A stretch of 64,000 nt of DNA from Lanius collurio (taxonomy: Eukaryota; Chordata; Aves; Passeriformes; Laniidae). Position 1 is the first letter of the stretch; each line of letters starts with the position of its first letter. The stretch is taken from contig JACBWW010000016.1 in assembly GCA_020086605.1 (NCBI GenBank), positions 9,459,219 to 9,523,218 on the forward strand. Direction: 5' to 3'. Of the stretch, positions 38,901 to 52,472 are shown in pieces. The translations under genes and the position numbers were made by a program. Under the pieces are notes generated by a model that worked only from the letters and a program-made list of their open reading frames with translations, ran no database searches and was not told where the DNA came from.

Positions 38901-41900
38901 AGTAAGGAAACACCAGGAAGTATCAGGCATTATCAGCAAAAGCATGCTGTTTTTCTAGCGTCATCTAGCTCGTACCACTGGAAGATGGAAAGATCCTCCA
39001 AGAAAAAATGCAGTGAATGAGCTACAGGATGAGCTGATGACAGTGCGGTTGAGAGAAGCAGAAACTCAGGCTGAACTGAAAGAGACCAAACAAAGAATGA
39101 TGGAGATGGAAACACAGGTATGTTACTGAATGCTAGTACATGTGAATTGAGCTTGGTGCTGGAAGCTTGGTGTTAAATGGGAGATGCCTGATGAGGATCT
39201 TCACCGTCTACAGGCAGGACTTTAGTTACAAAATGCAGAGTCTTTTTACTTCTGTTGGATGAGGATGGGAGAATCTAGTGCACACAGATTTTATTGTCTC
39301 CTCCTTAATATTTTCCAGGACTATGCTTTCTGATTTCTCATTTGGATTAGTTGGTAGATTCTGAATGTGTGTGCGTCTTAATTCATTCAGTTTTAACAGG
39401 TGTAATAATAACAAAATTATGTTTAAGATGTTTTAAATTTCACAAATCTAATTGGCAAGTCTGATAATAGTAATGTTTAGATGGCAGTGTGTGCTTTCTT
39501 GAGGTTAACATTGCTGATACTAGATTTTCTGCTGAGGTCATGAATCTAGTTACTAAGCTGTGGACTCAGCAAAGCAGCTGTGTATTGGTCAGGGATTTTT
39601 AGCACAAGGTTTGCCTTTTATGTGCCAGAATAGAAATGCATGGGTTACCCCTGCTGAGGTTTGTGCAGAAAAGACAATCATACCTTGATTGCAAAGATTC
39701 TTTTTGTAAAACTATTAAGTTGCTAAGCACCTGAAATGAAAGTGCACTAAAGTGGTGAGTTCATATTATATTAGTAAACTTTCACTCAGGTTAGTAAGCA
39801 CAATGTGCTGATGATTGAGAAGGATTTTTAATAGACTTCTAAGAAATCTTCCCATGAAATACCTGCTAAATGTAACTTTTTTGAAAGAGATCTATGCATC
39901 CAAAAAACTAAGCAAACAACAGCTTTACTTGACAAGGTTCAGCAATTCCAGAGACCAGGAGAGCACGTAAGGATGTGCTATTGAATAGAGATAACCAGCT
40001 GTAAGGTATGTGAAGGCTTCTTTCTGACAGAGGCATCACTTTATACCAACTGCATAAGTTTCTTCTTGCCTTACCTTTTGAAATTTTCACAGAAGTGTCA
40101 ATATTGTTTTGGTCAGTAGGGGGCATAGAGATTCTGCTGTCTGGCTTACATTTGTTTAGGTACTTGTCACTTCAGTGTTACATATCGAGTCTTTGTATGT
40201 GCTTATGCTGTTTAGCTGTCATCTGAGAGAAATGCCAATCTCATGGTATTGGTGTGCACAGCTTCAGGTATAAGTGCTATGACTTGTACTTGTGCACTGA
40301 TCTCAGCTAAGGTGCCATGTTGCTTTCAGGAATTCACTGGACAGAAAAATGTGCACAATATTTCTGTCATACCTGATCTTTCCTGGATTCATACTGTAGT
40401 TGGGATACAAGTTCACAAAATCTTACATAGGCAACAAATTGGGAAATTTGTTGGAGCTTTGCAATAATGTTCTTACAATGATTCATCTGTTGTTTAAGAG
40501 CAATTTTAATATCATAAACAAAATGTCATGCATCTCTTCTGATTACACTTGGAAAACTCTGAATGCTTTTTCATCGGAAGTTTTTTATGGTAAATCGTCT
40601 CTAAGTCTGTTTTGTTAGACTTCAGGGAGTTAGAATAATAACCTTCCCTTAGCATGTATTTACTTTCCTTTTTTTGTCATAAATTTCAGAATCAGATCAA
40701 TAGTAATCATTTACGAAGGGCAGAGCAAGAGGTTACCAGCCTACAGGAGAAGGTGCAGTATCTTTCTGCACAGAACAAAGGACTTCTGGCTCAGTTGAAT
40801 GAAGCAAAACGTCGACAAGCAGAGATTGAATGCAAGGTAAACAATATCCTGAGAAGTGCTAAATATATGTGTACATTTTAGTCTTGTCTGCCATTGCTGG
40901 ATAAAATTGTGTCTTAACTGAGAAGCGTAAATCATGAAAGCAAAATTCTTTTTACTGATTTTGACAATATCATCTTGAATTTACCATCTCACAAAAACCA
41001 CTTGATGTTTTGACAGAGCTGATTCTTTCTGGTCCCACAAAGATAAACTTTTACTTTAAAGCATGGTTCTGCTCAGAAAAGTGTCTGTGTATAATATAAA
41101 AAGACACTCCTCAACAACAGACACTTTCAGGTTTTCATTTTTCTTGCCGTCTTGCCAGTTCCATTTGTTTCTAGTGGGACCCAAATCCACAGTGCAGCAA
41201 AGAGGTGACGTCTGCTGACTCATTAAACTCCATCACAAGCTTTTAGGAAAAAAGACACTGAATCTTAACTAAAAGAAATTGCTTTTACTGACTTTCTTGT
41301 TTGCCATAATCTCTGTTTTCCCAAGTACTAATTTTTTAATGCTGAGATTATTTTTACTGATTTTTTTTAATAATCACAATCTTAGTGATGTTTTTTTCAT
41401 ATAGCCCATAACTTACTTTGATTGTTTTTTGATACTGAAAGTGCTCATTAATCCTTAAGAGACTGAGGATTGAGAGTGTGTAGTCAATATTCTGTTTTAA
41501 TGTTGACTATAAAGACAGCATATTGCTCTAACCTGATTAATGAGTTAGCACACACAGCTGTTCTCAGTGGGATCGTACACTTGTAGAACAATGTTCTAAC
41601 ATGGGCTAGAGAAAAGTGTGAGAGTAAGAGAGCACCAGTCATACTCTTTAGAGGTTCTCTGAAAGTAGCTATGGTCAATAGCCAGTGAAGTATCTTTATT
41701 GACATGCATTAACATTAGATCCTGAAACTTCTTCTGCAGCCAATAGAAGAGATTACATTTACACTGTAACATGTTTTACAAGTAATATTTCATTATATAT
41801 AAGAAACATCAACATTTATTCCTGATTCTATTAGGAACTGATTTTGGGTTTTTTCTTCCTGTTTTTTTCAAGTTGTTTAAAATCATGCTCTAATTTTATT

Positions 41901-44900
41901 TTTGTCTTGGCTAGGTAGCAATATTCTACTGTCTCAAAAAAAAAATGGATTTTCTACTCCCCAGTTGTTTTATGCATAACAAACTTGTATGTTATTTCAG
42001 GAGCTTGTATTTTTCTTTTAAAAGATGTCATGAAATGCTTAAGCAGAAATTAAAGTTTTTGTAGCCAGTTGCATCTTACAGCACCTGTACAGCAACTGTT
42101 TTTGTCACTGGTGTGTATTGTTACGTTTTTCCCTTTTTATCTGACTACTGCTTCTACAGCAAGGACTCAATTTCAAATTGTTTCTTAAAACTCACCACTG
42201 ATCTTTCTAATCAGTTGTGCTAAAGAATTTAAAACATAAGATTTGTGCCCCCACCCAGTCTTGTTTTTCCTTCCATATCAACTTCTGTGGTAATTATTGA
42301 GAACATGCTCTGTTTGAGATAAAGCATCAGTGCCATCTAGAGCAACATTATTGACTCATCTCCGATACCAAAGTCAAACCAAGCCAGTCTTTCCTTCAGC
42401 TTTCAGTTAAATATATGCAATCCTGTGGACTTGTCAGTTTAGCTTCATTTGAACAATCATGCAACAGAATTTAGCAAGAACAGGTAAACTTTGGCTAGCA
42501 CGATAGATTTCTATGAAATGGCCTCCACTGATTACAAATGTAGTTAATTGGACTCTGTGGATGATACACCTCTGTTATGGGAATTTTTTAAAAAATAACC
42601 CAAACAAAATAGCATGTTTTGAAGTAGCTTCTATAGATAAGCTGCTATAGATATATTTGATTTGATCTCAACCATACTGTCTAATGAAGGATGGTTGAGT
42701 ACTGTTAGTTTGAAGCACACATTAAAATAACTGAAGTACTGGAACTGATTTGCAGTAAATACAGTTTAGTTACACCAGTCTGCTATAAAAGTAGGTGTAC
42801 CTGAGCCTAATCTCTCTTCCTCAGAGCTGTTTGCTCTTCAGCTGATAGTATTGCTTACTAATTATCTAATGCTACTTTCTTTCTGTGGTTGTACCAGGCT
42901 ACTGACAATGTAATACTGTTTACTGCTCTGAAGTCTTGAGGACTTGCCTCATAAAACAGGACGTTTCTTTCTCTCTTGTTCAAACTAAAATTACCTATTA
43001 TTTATAGACAGACCTGTAGGTTAAACGTACAGTGGGAGGCCGACTGCAGGTTATGTGCATTAGTATTTTATTCTAAACTGTCTTTGTTATATACTGTGTC
43101 TAAGATAGCTGGACTAAATGAGGTTGAGAATACACTAGCTTTTGTTTCATTTTTTAAATTTTTTTTTAGGATAAAGGAAAGGATGAAATAACTAACTCTG
43201 GCGTAGCTTTGCTGTTTCTATGAAGTCCAAAATTAAAGAATGAACTGGGTTTTTTTTATTATGTTTATTCTTTTTCTTAATTTACAGTATAAATTAAGTA
43301 TAAATTATACAGTATAAATTATTTCTGGAAAGCAAGACAGTTGTTTTCTGGACCTGGAAATTGATAACAGCAAGTTTTCAAAACTGCACAGATTTCTTTT
43401 TTTAGATTATTATAGTTTAGAGTTTTTATTACATTATTACATACTTCTATGCGTTAAGATTAAATTTGAGTTCTTAGAACAGTGTGACTTTCGCAGCGTT
43501 GTATTAAGTTTTCTCTACTTAGGATTTTGGGTAAAAGCAGTGCCCAGTTTTTAATCAGCTAAAACTGGTACTAGTTAGCTCCCTTTTTTGACTTCTTTCA
43601 GAGTAAAGAAGAAGTGATGGCAGTACGGCTCCGTGAAGCAGACCGCATTGCAGCTGTGGCAGAACTCCAGCAGCATATTGCTGAATTAGAAATCCAGGTA
43701 ACAAGTGATGGCATTAAATGTGAAACTTGATACTGACTGGATTTTGTACTTAGTGAGGTTTTTTTCTTCCTGTGTTTCTTCATTAGCATACTGTGCATAC
43801 AGGGCACTGCTTTGCCAAGTGGGATAATGCTATATTGCTGAATTCCTGTACAAGCAAAGCCTTAAATCTACCTTGTGTGCATACTTGTGAGCTGTTAATA
43901 ATTCCTTCTGTACAAATACCACGCTAAAGGCAAAACACTTTTTTAACTCTGGCTTCTGTTTTGTTTTTTTTCTTATAATTGGTAATTCTTACCAATTAAT
44001 AGACAAGACTGAAAACATCCTCTTCCCCAAAAAATGCATACATTTTGATTCCAGCAACCATTTTTTTTCTGTGATTACTCTTCTGCTATGATCAGTATTG
44101 AAGGATTTATTGTAAAACTGTTACTTCCTTTATATAAATCGTAAAACCAGAAATATTTACTGCTACCAAGTCACCATAGGATCTCAAGATGCATCCTTTG
44201 GCCTCTGTGTTGTTCCTTACTCTTTCAGTTCCTTTTGGAGCTTTCACCATCCCATGAACTTGCTGCTCCCTTGATGAGAAAACCAGAAATTATATTTTCT
44301 TGGCTTTGGGAAATCATGTCTTACTGTTGTCTGACCTTTCTATACTCACATACTGTTGTCCTGTCTGAATTCTGCTGCAGAGTTTTTCTTGGTTATTTTA
44401 GTAAGTTACAAGCTAGTTACTCTTTGGTTTACTTTTTTTAAAACCTAGTGTTGGTATTGTGTTTCTTCCCTCCGAAATCTTTCCTTTGAGGTGATTTTAT
44501 TGTATTGTGTCAAAGCCACCTTTTTCCTATGATTTCTCAACTAGTTGTATCTTTTTCATCTCTTCGTATATGGAACGTGCAAATAAATTTCATTGAGCTT
44601 GCATAAGCAATTTTTGTTATATTTCCTCTAGTGCAGCAGGCACTATATTCATTAAAAGAGCAGTCATTTCTTTAAATCATATAATGCTTAGATAATGCTG
44701 GGATCAGTACATTAGAAATATCTAGATAAGTACAGAAAGCATTTATCATCTAGTAAGTTAACAAGAGAGTAGCTGAGTAAAGGTCAATCTTCTACTTAAA
44801 TTAACATTGTAAAAAAAGAGAGAGGGAGGTTTAAAGGTTACTTCAAACAATGTGATTTTGTAGATGAGAAGTGAGTACTACTCATTTTGCATTATTTTTA

Positions 44901-47900
44901 CTTTAGCACTTAGACTTCAAATGCCATCTTACTTCCATTATTTGATTGATACATATCTCTCAAAAAGTAGTCAGGATCTTGTGAAATGGCAAATCCCCTA
45001 ATGCTCAGTTGGGAGTTTTTGGATAGCTCTCAACAATCCAAATTGTGTTCACTTTTTAGTGTAAATGTATCTGACTTAGTTTTCTGTTGTTTGACTGATC
45101 AAACCGTCCATGCTCCATCATTTTATTCCTCTCTCCCATTCCTTTTTCATATTTCTGCTTAAGTTAGAGATCACAGAATTGCATGCAGATTTTTATAATA
45201 CCTTGTTGTGAGACATAAAAAAAGTGCAGAAAAGTAATCTATTTCATGACTCTGGCTAAAACATCCAAAGATCACACAGTCCCTGTTTTGTTATATTATT
45301 GGACTCTGTCATGTTCAGTTGTTTATCCACATCATCTCCTTCTTTTTCACAAGTACTACTTTACACAATGCAAGTTTTAGTTATGTTTTTATTATTCCAG
45401 GCTTTTTGTTTCCTTCCAAAGGGCATTTCAAGTTCCAATCTTTATGGTGTTTTCAGATTATCACCTGCTAATGATTTCTTGAGTTTGATCTTAGTAAAAT
45501 TCTTGATTTTCTTCACAAAAGTGAGAGTGGCTGTGCTTTCTTTGTATACAGTGTGGAGAATGAAGTAATTTTGTGGCTGAGGTTCACATTCATTTGATGA
45601 GTTTGCACTGTTAGGTTTTTGGTGAACATCTGATCTCAAACTTAGACTAGCATGAAAGATAACTTCTTCAATTGTGAAATACAGATTTTGAGTGTGAACT
45701 TTATAATATTTAAAACCAATTATTTAGCAGAAATAAGTTCTGCTAATGTTAATTTATTTTTGATACACTGTAGATGTGACTTGAAATGCTTTTATTGAAC
45801 TATGGTAGGTTTGGTTTTTATTAAGAGTCTAAGCAGATATTTTTGATCAGTGTGTTTTGCCTGCAAATACGGAACTTAGGATCAAAACTTCCTTTTTGGA
45901 TACTCATGCTCAAAAGCCTTTGAAACACCTGCACCAAAAAAATGTAATAATGGAGTTGGAAATCCTGAATTCCCAAAGCTTGTAAACTATAAAACCTGCA
46001 ATTGATAACAGGGCTTAAACAAAAGCCACATTTTAAGCAAATTGAAAATCTACATAACTTCTTCCTCACTGGAGAAAGAGCTGCCTTCCATTCTCTTCTG
46101 TTCAGCTTGTTGCTGTAATTGCTGTCACCTGATGTGGGGAGCAGAGGCCCTTTTAATCAGGACTTGCCTTAATGACTTGAAATGCAATATTTAATGCCAG
46201 AAATACATTTAGCCAGTCTTGGAGCATAGGTATTACAATTAAAGTACAGATGCACAGAGCATCACAAATAGGTCCTGCCTGTCATGCTGTTTCAAAGCCG
46301 ATAAAAATGAAGGGAGGAAGTTAGCCTACCACATAACCTTCTCTTTTTTTGGAGGGGGGGGGTGGTGCTTTACTAAGAAGCTCAAGGGATTCATTGCCAG
46401 GTCCCCGTGGGCCATAGCAATGCTTAACCTAAATTGCAAGGTTTTCTTTTAAATGTTTATGTAGGTGTAGGTGCAAGACAGGGATGTTAAATCTGTAATG
46501 CAGAGAGTATCACTACTCCCACGTACAAACTGATCTGACATGACACACACACATGCTAGATTTAAATCACAGTTTCTGGGTCTTAGTTTTGGTTTGTAAT
46601 AATGACAGGGGAGGAAAGTGAACTACCATTCAACAATAGATGTAATGCTGCAACATGTTGTCAGTTTATTATGATGTTAAGAAGTTATTTCTTAATATAT
46701 TCTAAATGTCACCTTGTCTTGTTTGAGCATTCAGTTCATGATGCTGAGCTTTTAAACTCTTGTGTAAGTATAATGAAATTCAATGAGTTGTCCAATACAT
46801 GATGTATATTCTAGGTCCTTCTTTAGCAAATAGCATGGAATGGAAATACAACTGAAGTTTAACTTAAGTTGCACATACCTAAGCCCCAGAAGAAGAAAAG
46901 CCCTGATGTTATAACCCTGTTATGTGGAAACAAAGGTTTTCTTTGTCAACATTTGTTTACTCCTCTCTGTTTTTATTTTTCTCTCACTTGTCAGTTCAGT
47001 TTATGTTTGGGAGGCAAACACAGAACCACAGAATGGCTTGGATTGGAAGGAACCTTGAAGATCATATTTTTCCAGTCTCCCTGCCATGGGCAGGGACACC
47101 TTTCCCTAAATCAGGTTGCCTCACCATCCTCACACTAAAGAATTTCTTCCTAATATCCAATCTCAATCTACCCACTTTCAGTTTGAAGCCATTCCCTGTT
47201 GTCTTAGGACTACATGCCCTTGTCAAGAGTCCCTTTCCAGCTCTCTTGTAGCTACTTAAGGAAGGGGGGCTCTGAGGTCTCCCTGGAGCTTTCTCTTCTC
47301 CTGGCTAAGGATCCCCAGCTCTCTCAGCCTGTCTTCCTAGAAGTGCTCCAGCCCTCTGATCATCTTCATGGCCTCCTCTGGACTCACTACACCAAGTCTA
47401 TGTTGTTTCAGTGCTGGGGACCCCAGAGCCCCCAGGTGGGGTCTCAGAAGCATGGAGTAGAGGGGCAGAATCCCCTCCCTTGAGCTGCTGCTGACACTGC
47501 TTTTGATGCAGCCCAGGACGTGTTTGGTTTTCTGGGCTCCAAGTGCACATTTGCCAGTTCATATCCAGCCTCTCAGCCTCCAGCCACCCCCAAGCCCTTC
47601 TTGGTAGGGCTGCTCTTGATTCATTCATCCCCAGCCTCTATTGATATGGGGGTTTGCCCTGACCCAAGTGTAGCACCTTCTGCTGAGCCTTACTGAACTT
47701 CATGATGCTCCCATGGGCCTGCTCCTAGAGCCTTGTTCAGGTTCGTCTGGATGGCATCCCGTCCCAAAAATGACTTGGATGTATTTGGCAGGTTTCTGGG
47801 CTTTGTGCAGGATATTTGAGACATTTATTAACAGATGAAGGAGGAATTTTTGGATGGCCGAACTGCTGTTTTTTGTATTTCTACACTGGGGAGAAGTTTA

Positions 47901-50900
47901 CATAGAATCATACAATCATTTAGGTTGGAAAAGACCTTTAAGATCATCGAGTCCAACTGTTAACCCAGCATTGTCAAGTCCACCACTAAACCATGATCCC
48001 AAGTGCCACACTGACATGTCTTTTAAATACCTCCAGGGACAGTGACTCAACCGCTTCCTTGGGCAGCCTGTTCCAATGTTTGACAGCCCTTTCCATAAAG
48101 AAATATTTCCTAATATTCAATCTGAGCATTACCTGAGGCAACTTGAGGTCATTTCACTTCCTACCTGGGAGAAGAAACTGATCCACACCTTGCTATAACC
48201 TCCTTTCACATGGTTGTAGAGTGATAAGGTCTCTTTCAGCCTCCTTTTCTCTGGACTAACCACCTCCAGCTCCCTCAGCAGCTGCTTGAAAGCCTTTTGC
48301 TCCAGACCAGCTCTGCTGCCCTTCTCTGGATATGCTCCAGCACCTCAATGTCTGTCTTGTACTGAGGGTGCCAAAACAGAACACAATATGCAAGGAAAGC
48401 TTCACTTTCTCGCAAAGGCTAGAGATTTACACCCTACAACTAAATGGCTTGTCCTGGTCAGGTTGCATGCAGTCTGATCCCGTTTGTCCCATCCTTTCCT
48501 AAGACGAACAGAGCCAAGGAGTGGATGTTGCCTCCCTCTATATTTATAGTCAATCAGCAAAGCTTCACGTTTGCTTCCTTGGGAAGGTAGTCTTTCTTGT
48601 TTTCAGCTGAGCTGATAGCTTCAAACTGCAGCAAGCAAATATTTCTGGCCTAATAATTAGCAAGTGTTCCTTCTGATTGCATATAGGCAGTCCTGTTGGT
48701 CCATAGATGTTGTCTCTGTTTTGGTTTTTTTAAGGTTTTCCCTGCAGTAATTGAAACAAGAATAGAAAAATTCAGACAAGGTAAAATTGGTTCCAGGCTG
48801 CAGTCACTCAGCTGCTTAAGGTGAGGAGCAGTAGACCAGTGGAAGTGTAGGCTGTTTGAGGAAGCAGAGCGGGGCAGCTGCAGCCTCTGCTTGGCAGCTT
48901 AATCCCTTTCCCTCTATTTCTATGCAGGCTGGTGACTTGTAGTAGCCTCTTAAAATTTTCCATGGCTGATTTGAGTTGGGTGATAGAGAACATACTTCTA
49001 ACATGAAAAACTGGTTTTACACCTGAGTAATCTCAAAGCAAAAAATATCCCTAAGAATTAATTCTTCTTTTTTGTTAGGTTGATCTGGACAGGCAGTAAC
49101 ATCACTTCCTCCTGCTGTGTTTCCTGGCAGATTCAGAGAATTTTGTCACTTTTACCCTATCTCTAACCCTGTCAAAGCTGCTTTGAGAACAACTGTAAAG
49201 GAAATCCATTACTGTGCTAGTAATCTCCCCATGGTTTAAACTTTCAGCACTATTTCTTTAGAATGAAGCCTTTCTATGACCTCTGTTTAATAACTTTTCC
49301 AAGTACTGACTGTTCAGTAAAGAAATTGTTTCCATCTTTTCAAATTACAGGAAACCCTTTTTTACTCTTATCAATACTGGTGTGTGATGTTAGTGATGTG
49401 TTTTTTGAAAGTCTAGAATGAGTCACTGTAAAGTCACTGAAAGGACAGTAGTTACCACATCTACCCTTCTGAATATACTTCATTTACATTTTTAATGCAA
49501 TGACTTTTGCCACAGAGTAATAATTTTGAAGTCTCTCCTGAAAAGAGGCTGAGGCAAGTTGTTACCAAGTAAATATTTCTAAGACAGAAAAGATCAATTT
49601 AAGGAAGTTAGGGAGACATCCTAACTTCCAGTAATTTTAGTAAAGTTATCTGAGGAACAGCAACTGTCTAGTGTGCCTGGATTTTGACTGCCTATGAAAC
49701 AAATTTTTTTCAGTGTTTTTAAGTTCACAGTTATTAAAGTGAAAACAACTCTAGATGTTTTCTTATTATTTGAAATTGATGATTTTCTTGTTGGTGTGTA
49801 TTTCCTTTCCTACTCTGTTGTGATAATTGAGTATTTTAGAAAACTTGTACACATCTTGGGATGAAACACCTGCAACTAGAATTTGATTACACTGATCTTC
49901 TGTATCTTAAACTTCAGCAAAAGATGGCTTAAGGCCTCCAGTGTTTTTCAGGTGGTTCCTGGTGATTTGTTTGTTGTAGAAACCCTTTTTTAGTATGAGT
50001 ATTAAACTTGATTTTGGGAGGCCATTATACAGTAATGGTTTCAGGTGTTTTAAATCAGCATATTTTTTTAAGCTGTCTGTCTCTGCACTCTTGTATTGCC
50101 AGCTATACATCCTGGCCCTGATGCTGATTGAGTTTGAAAGGTCTCCACGTGTTCAGGAGTTCTCAGTAGGCGTCAGGTGGTTTTTTGAGATTAGCTGCTG
50201 CTTCTTTGCAAGATGCTTTTCTCTTAGAAAGCCAGACAAAGGAGGATTTAAATGCAATATGAAAACCATGATTCTCAGTTGATACTTTTTGGTGGACAGA
50301 ATTTTTTCCTCATTTTAGGGAGTGAATTTTTGGGGTACAGATTTTTCTTCTCAGGAGCTCTCAGTGTAATTCTTGGTATGCACAAAAGTACAGTCACTCT
50401 AGTACTTCACAGCAGGATGAGAGAGGTGAGAGCTTCCAAAACTGTGAAGGGGCCTAAGTGAGTTCTGGTTTAGCAGCGGGTTTTTTAGATCTATAGAGCT
50501 CATTTCCTGCTTCACTGCCCGTGCTACTCCCACTGTATACACAGCCTCTGGGGCAGGAGGTTGGATTGGCTGTGTACACTGTTACAAACACTTGTCCTTA
50601 GAGCAGAGGTGATACCTGCCACGAGCGTGTTTGTTACCCTGATACACAGGTTTCTAACCCTGGTGGAGCTGGTCTGTTGGAAGAGACTATAAGGGAGGAG
50701 TTACAAAATCTTCAAAAGCAGTGAAATCGAGATGATGCATCTTTAATTACAGTATTAACACCAACTGGCATTGCTTTTCTAAAAACCCTTCTGGGAAGAG
50801 GAGGCAGGCACTGCAGTGGTGCCAGAATGCAAATGCAGTATGCCAGGGATGTAAAGATCCATTCACATGTGACTGCAGAATGTTTTAAATAAATTCCTAG

Positions 50901-52441
50901 ATTTTGAATTGCCTAGCTTTCATTATTTTACAATTCTGACAATACCCACACTTTGCTTATTGATATGTTATCTGACTTTTTCTCTGTATATTAATTTTAA
51001 ATTTAAAATTACTATTATTAGCCTTGCAACCAGCTAGTTTTTGTGTTGTGACCTCTCTGAGTATCATAGATTTTCTGTAACAGTGCTCCCCCTCAAAGCC
51101 CACCACCAAAAAACCAAACCAGCAGCCCAGTGTATAACTCTAGATTTAAAAAATTAAACACATAATTGCCTATGCTATTCTCTTTTAAAAGGTGTGATAT
51201 TCATACCTTAAAGGCTTCTAAATTGTAAGTGGAGTCGTAACATTCAGTTTTGAACCCATACAGTTGATCTGGGTGCTTTCCTCACAAGTGCGAAGTTGCT
51301 CAAGTGCAGTAGTACAAAACTATTCAAGCACAGTTTACAACCAATGAAGAGTGAAATGTCTAGTTCCTACTAAAATAAATGCCACAATCGGAAGCATTAA
51401 ATTAAATTAAGCTGCATGAAAGCAATTTAATTTTTCTCATGTCAGTGTGACTGTGTAGTAACTGGTAGTATGGCCTCACCTTGAGTACTGTGTGCAGTTC
51501 TGGGCCCCACGATTTCAGAAGGATATGAAGGTCATTGAGTGTGTCTAGAGGGTAATAAAGCTGGTGAAAGGGCTGAAGAGAAAGTTCTGTGAGGAGTGGC
51601 TAAGGATTTTGGGCTTGTTTAGCTTGGAGAAAAGGAGGCAGAGGGGTGGTGGTGTCAAGCTCCCTTAATGAAAAGCTCCTGTTAAAAAATATTACTACCA
51701 AATTTAAGTTCCTCACATTAAAATTTACCTTTGATTAATGAATGCTTATCAGAGAGTGGGAATTATTTGCATTAGGGTCAGACTGCTTTCTAACATGAAA
51801 TGTCACTGGAAGGTGAAACAATTTGGAAGATCATGGTAATAGTTTGTACTTGTATAAAAATGTATGTATTGATGAGAAATATCAGTCATTCGAATATTAA
51901 AGAATATTGAGTAACTTAAAAATCATAATATGATAAAACTTTGAAAGACCTTTTTTGTTCATTAAATATATGTAAGCTTTCAGCTGTCTCCTTATTATTT
52001 ATTCTATAAATTAGATTATTTTGACAGAAATTAAAATTTTAATGCTTTGATGTCTAACTCCTGCATGTTTCCCAGTGGTTTGCTACCACACTTGCATAAG
52101 CATCTTTAAAGGACAATGGCATGATCAACTTAGTAGACTATATCTTTTTTGTTGGTCAGAGATGAAGAGCAGCTGTAAAGAAAACTGATGCCTTGTCCTA
52201 TTTTTTTTTCCTATGTCATCCTTCCAATTTATCTACTGTAGACAGACTTGGTAGCCCACAGAAGATGGGGTTATTTAATTAGAAATATGTGATTTTTTTT
52301 TTTGCAGCAAGTTAAAAGGATCAGCTTCCAATCCCTAATATTTTGAATGTTGCAAGAGGAAGTTACAGCATAACGTTTCTTAAAGTATATTTGTAGAAAA
52401 TGCCATTGCAGGGTTCCTTTTGTGCTTTTTTTTTTTGCTTT

Positions 52442-52472
<31 letters not shown>

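Noticed and set aside
43598..43807. 69-codon - strand frame over visible exon 17
   Set aside because: Antisense shadow of the EVI5 coding exon.
46869..47628. Open frames of 76-109 codons on both strands around 47 kb
   Set aside because: Most lie within the CR1 3' fragment at 47020-47763 and are shadows of that element.
50993..51010. 18-bp AT-only palindrome
   Set aside because: Composed only of A and T in AT-rich DNA; expected by chance.
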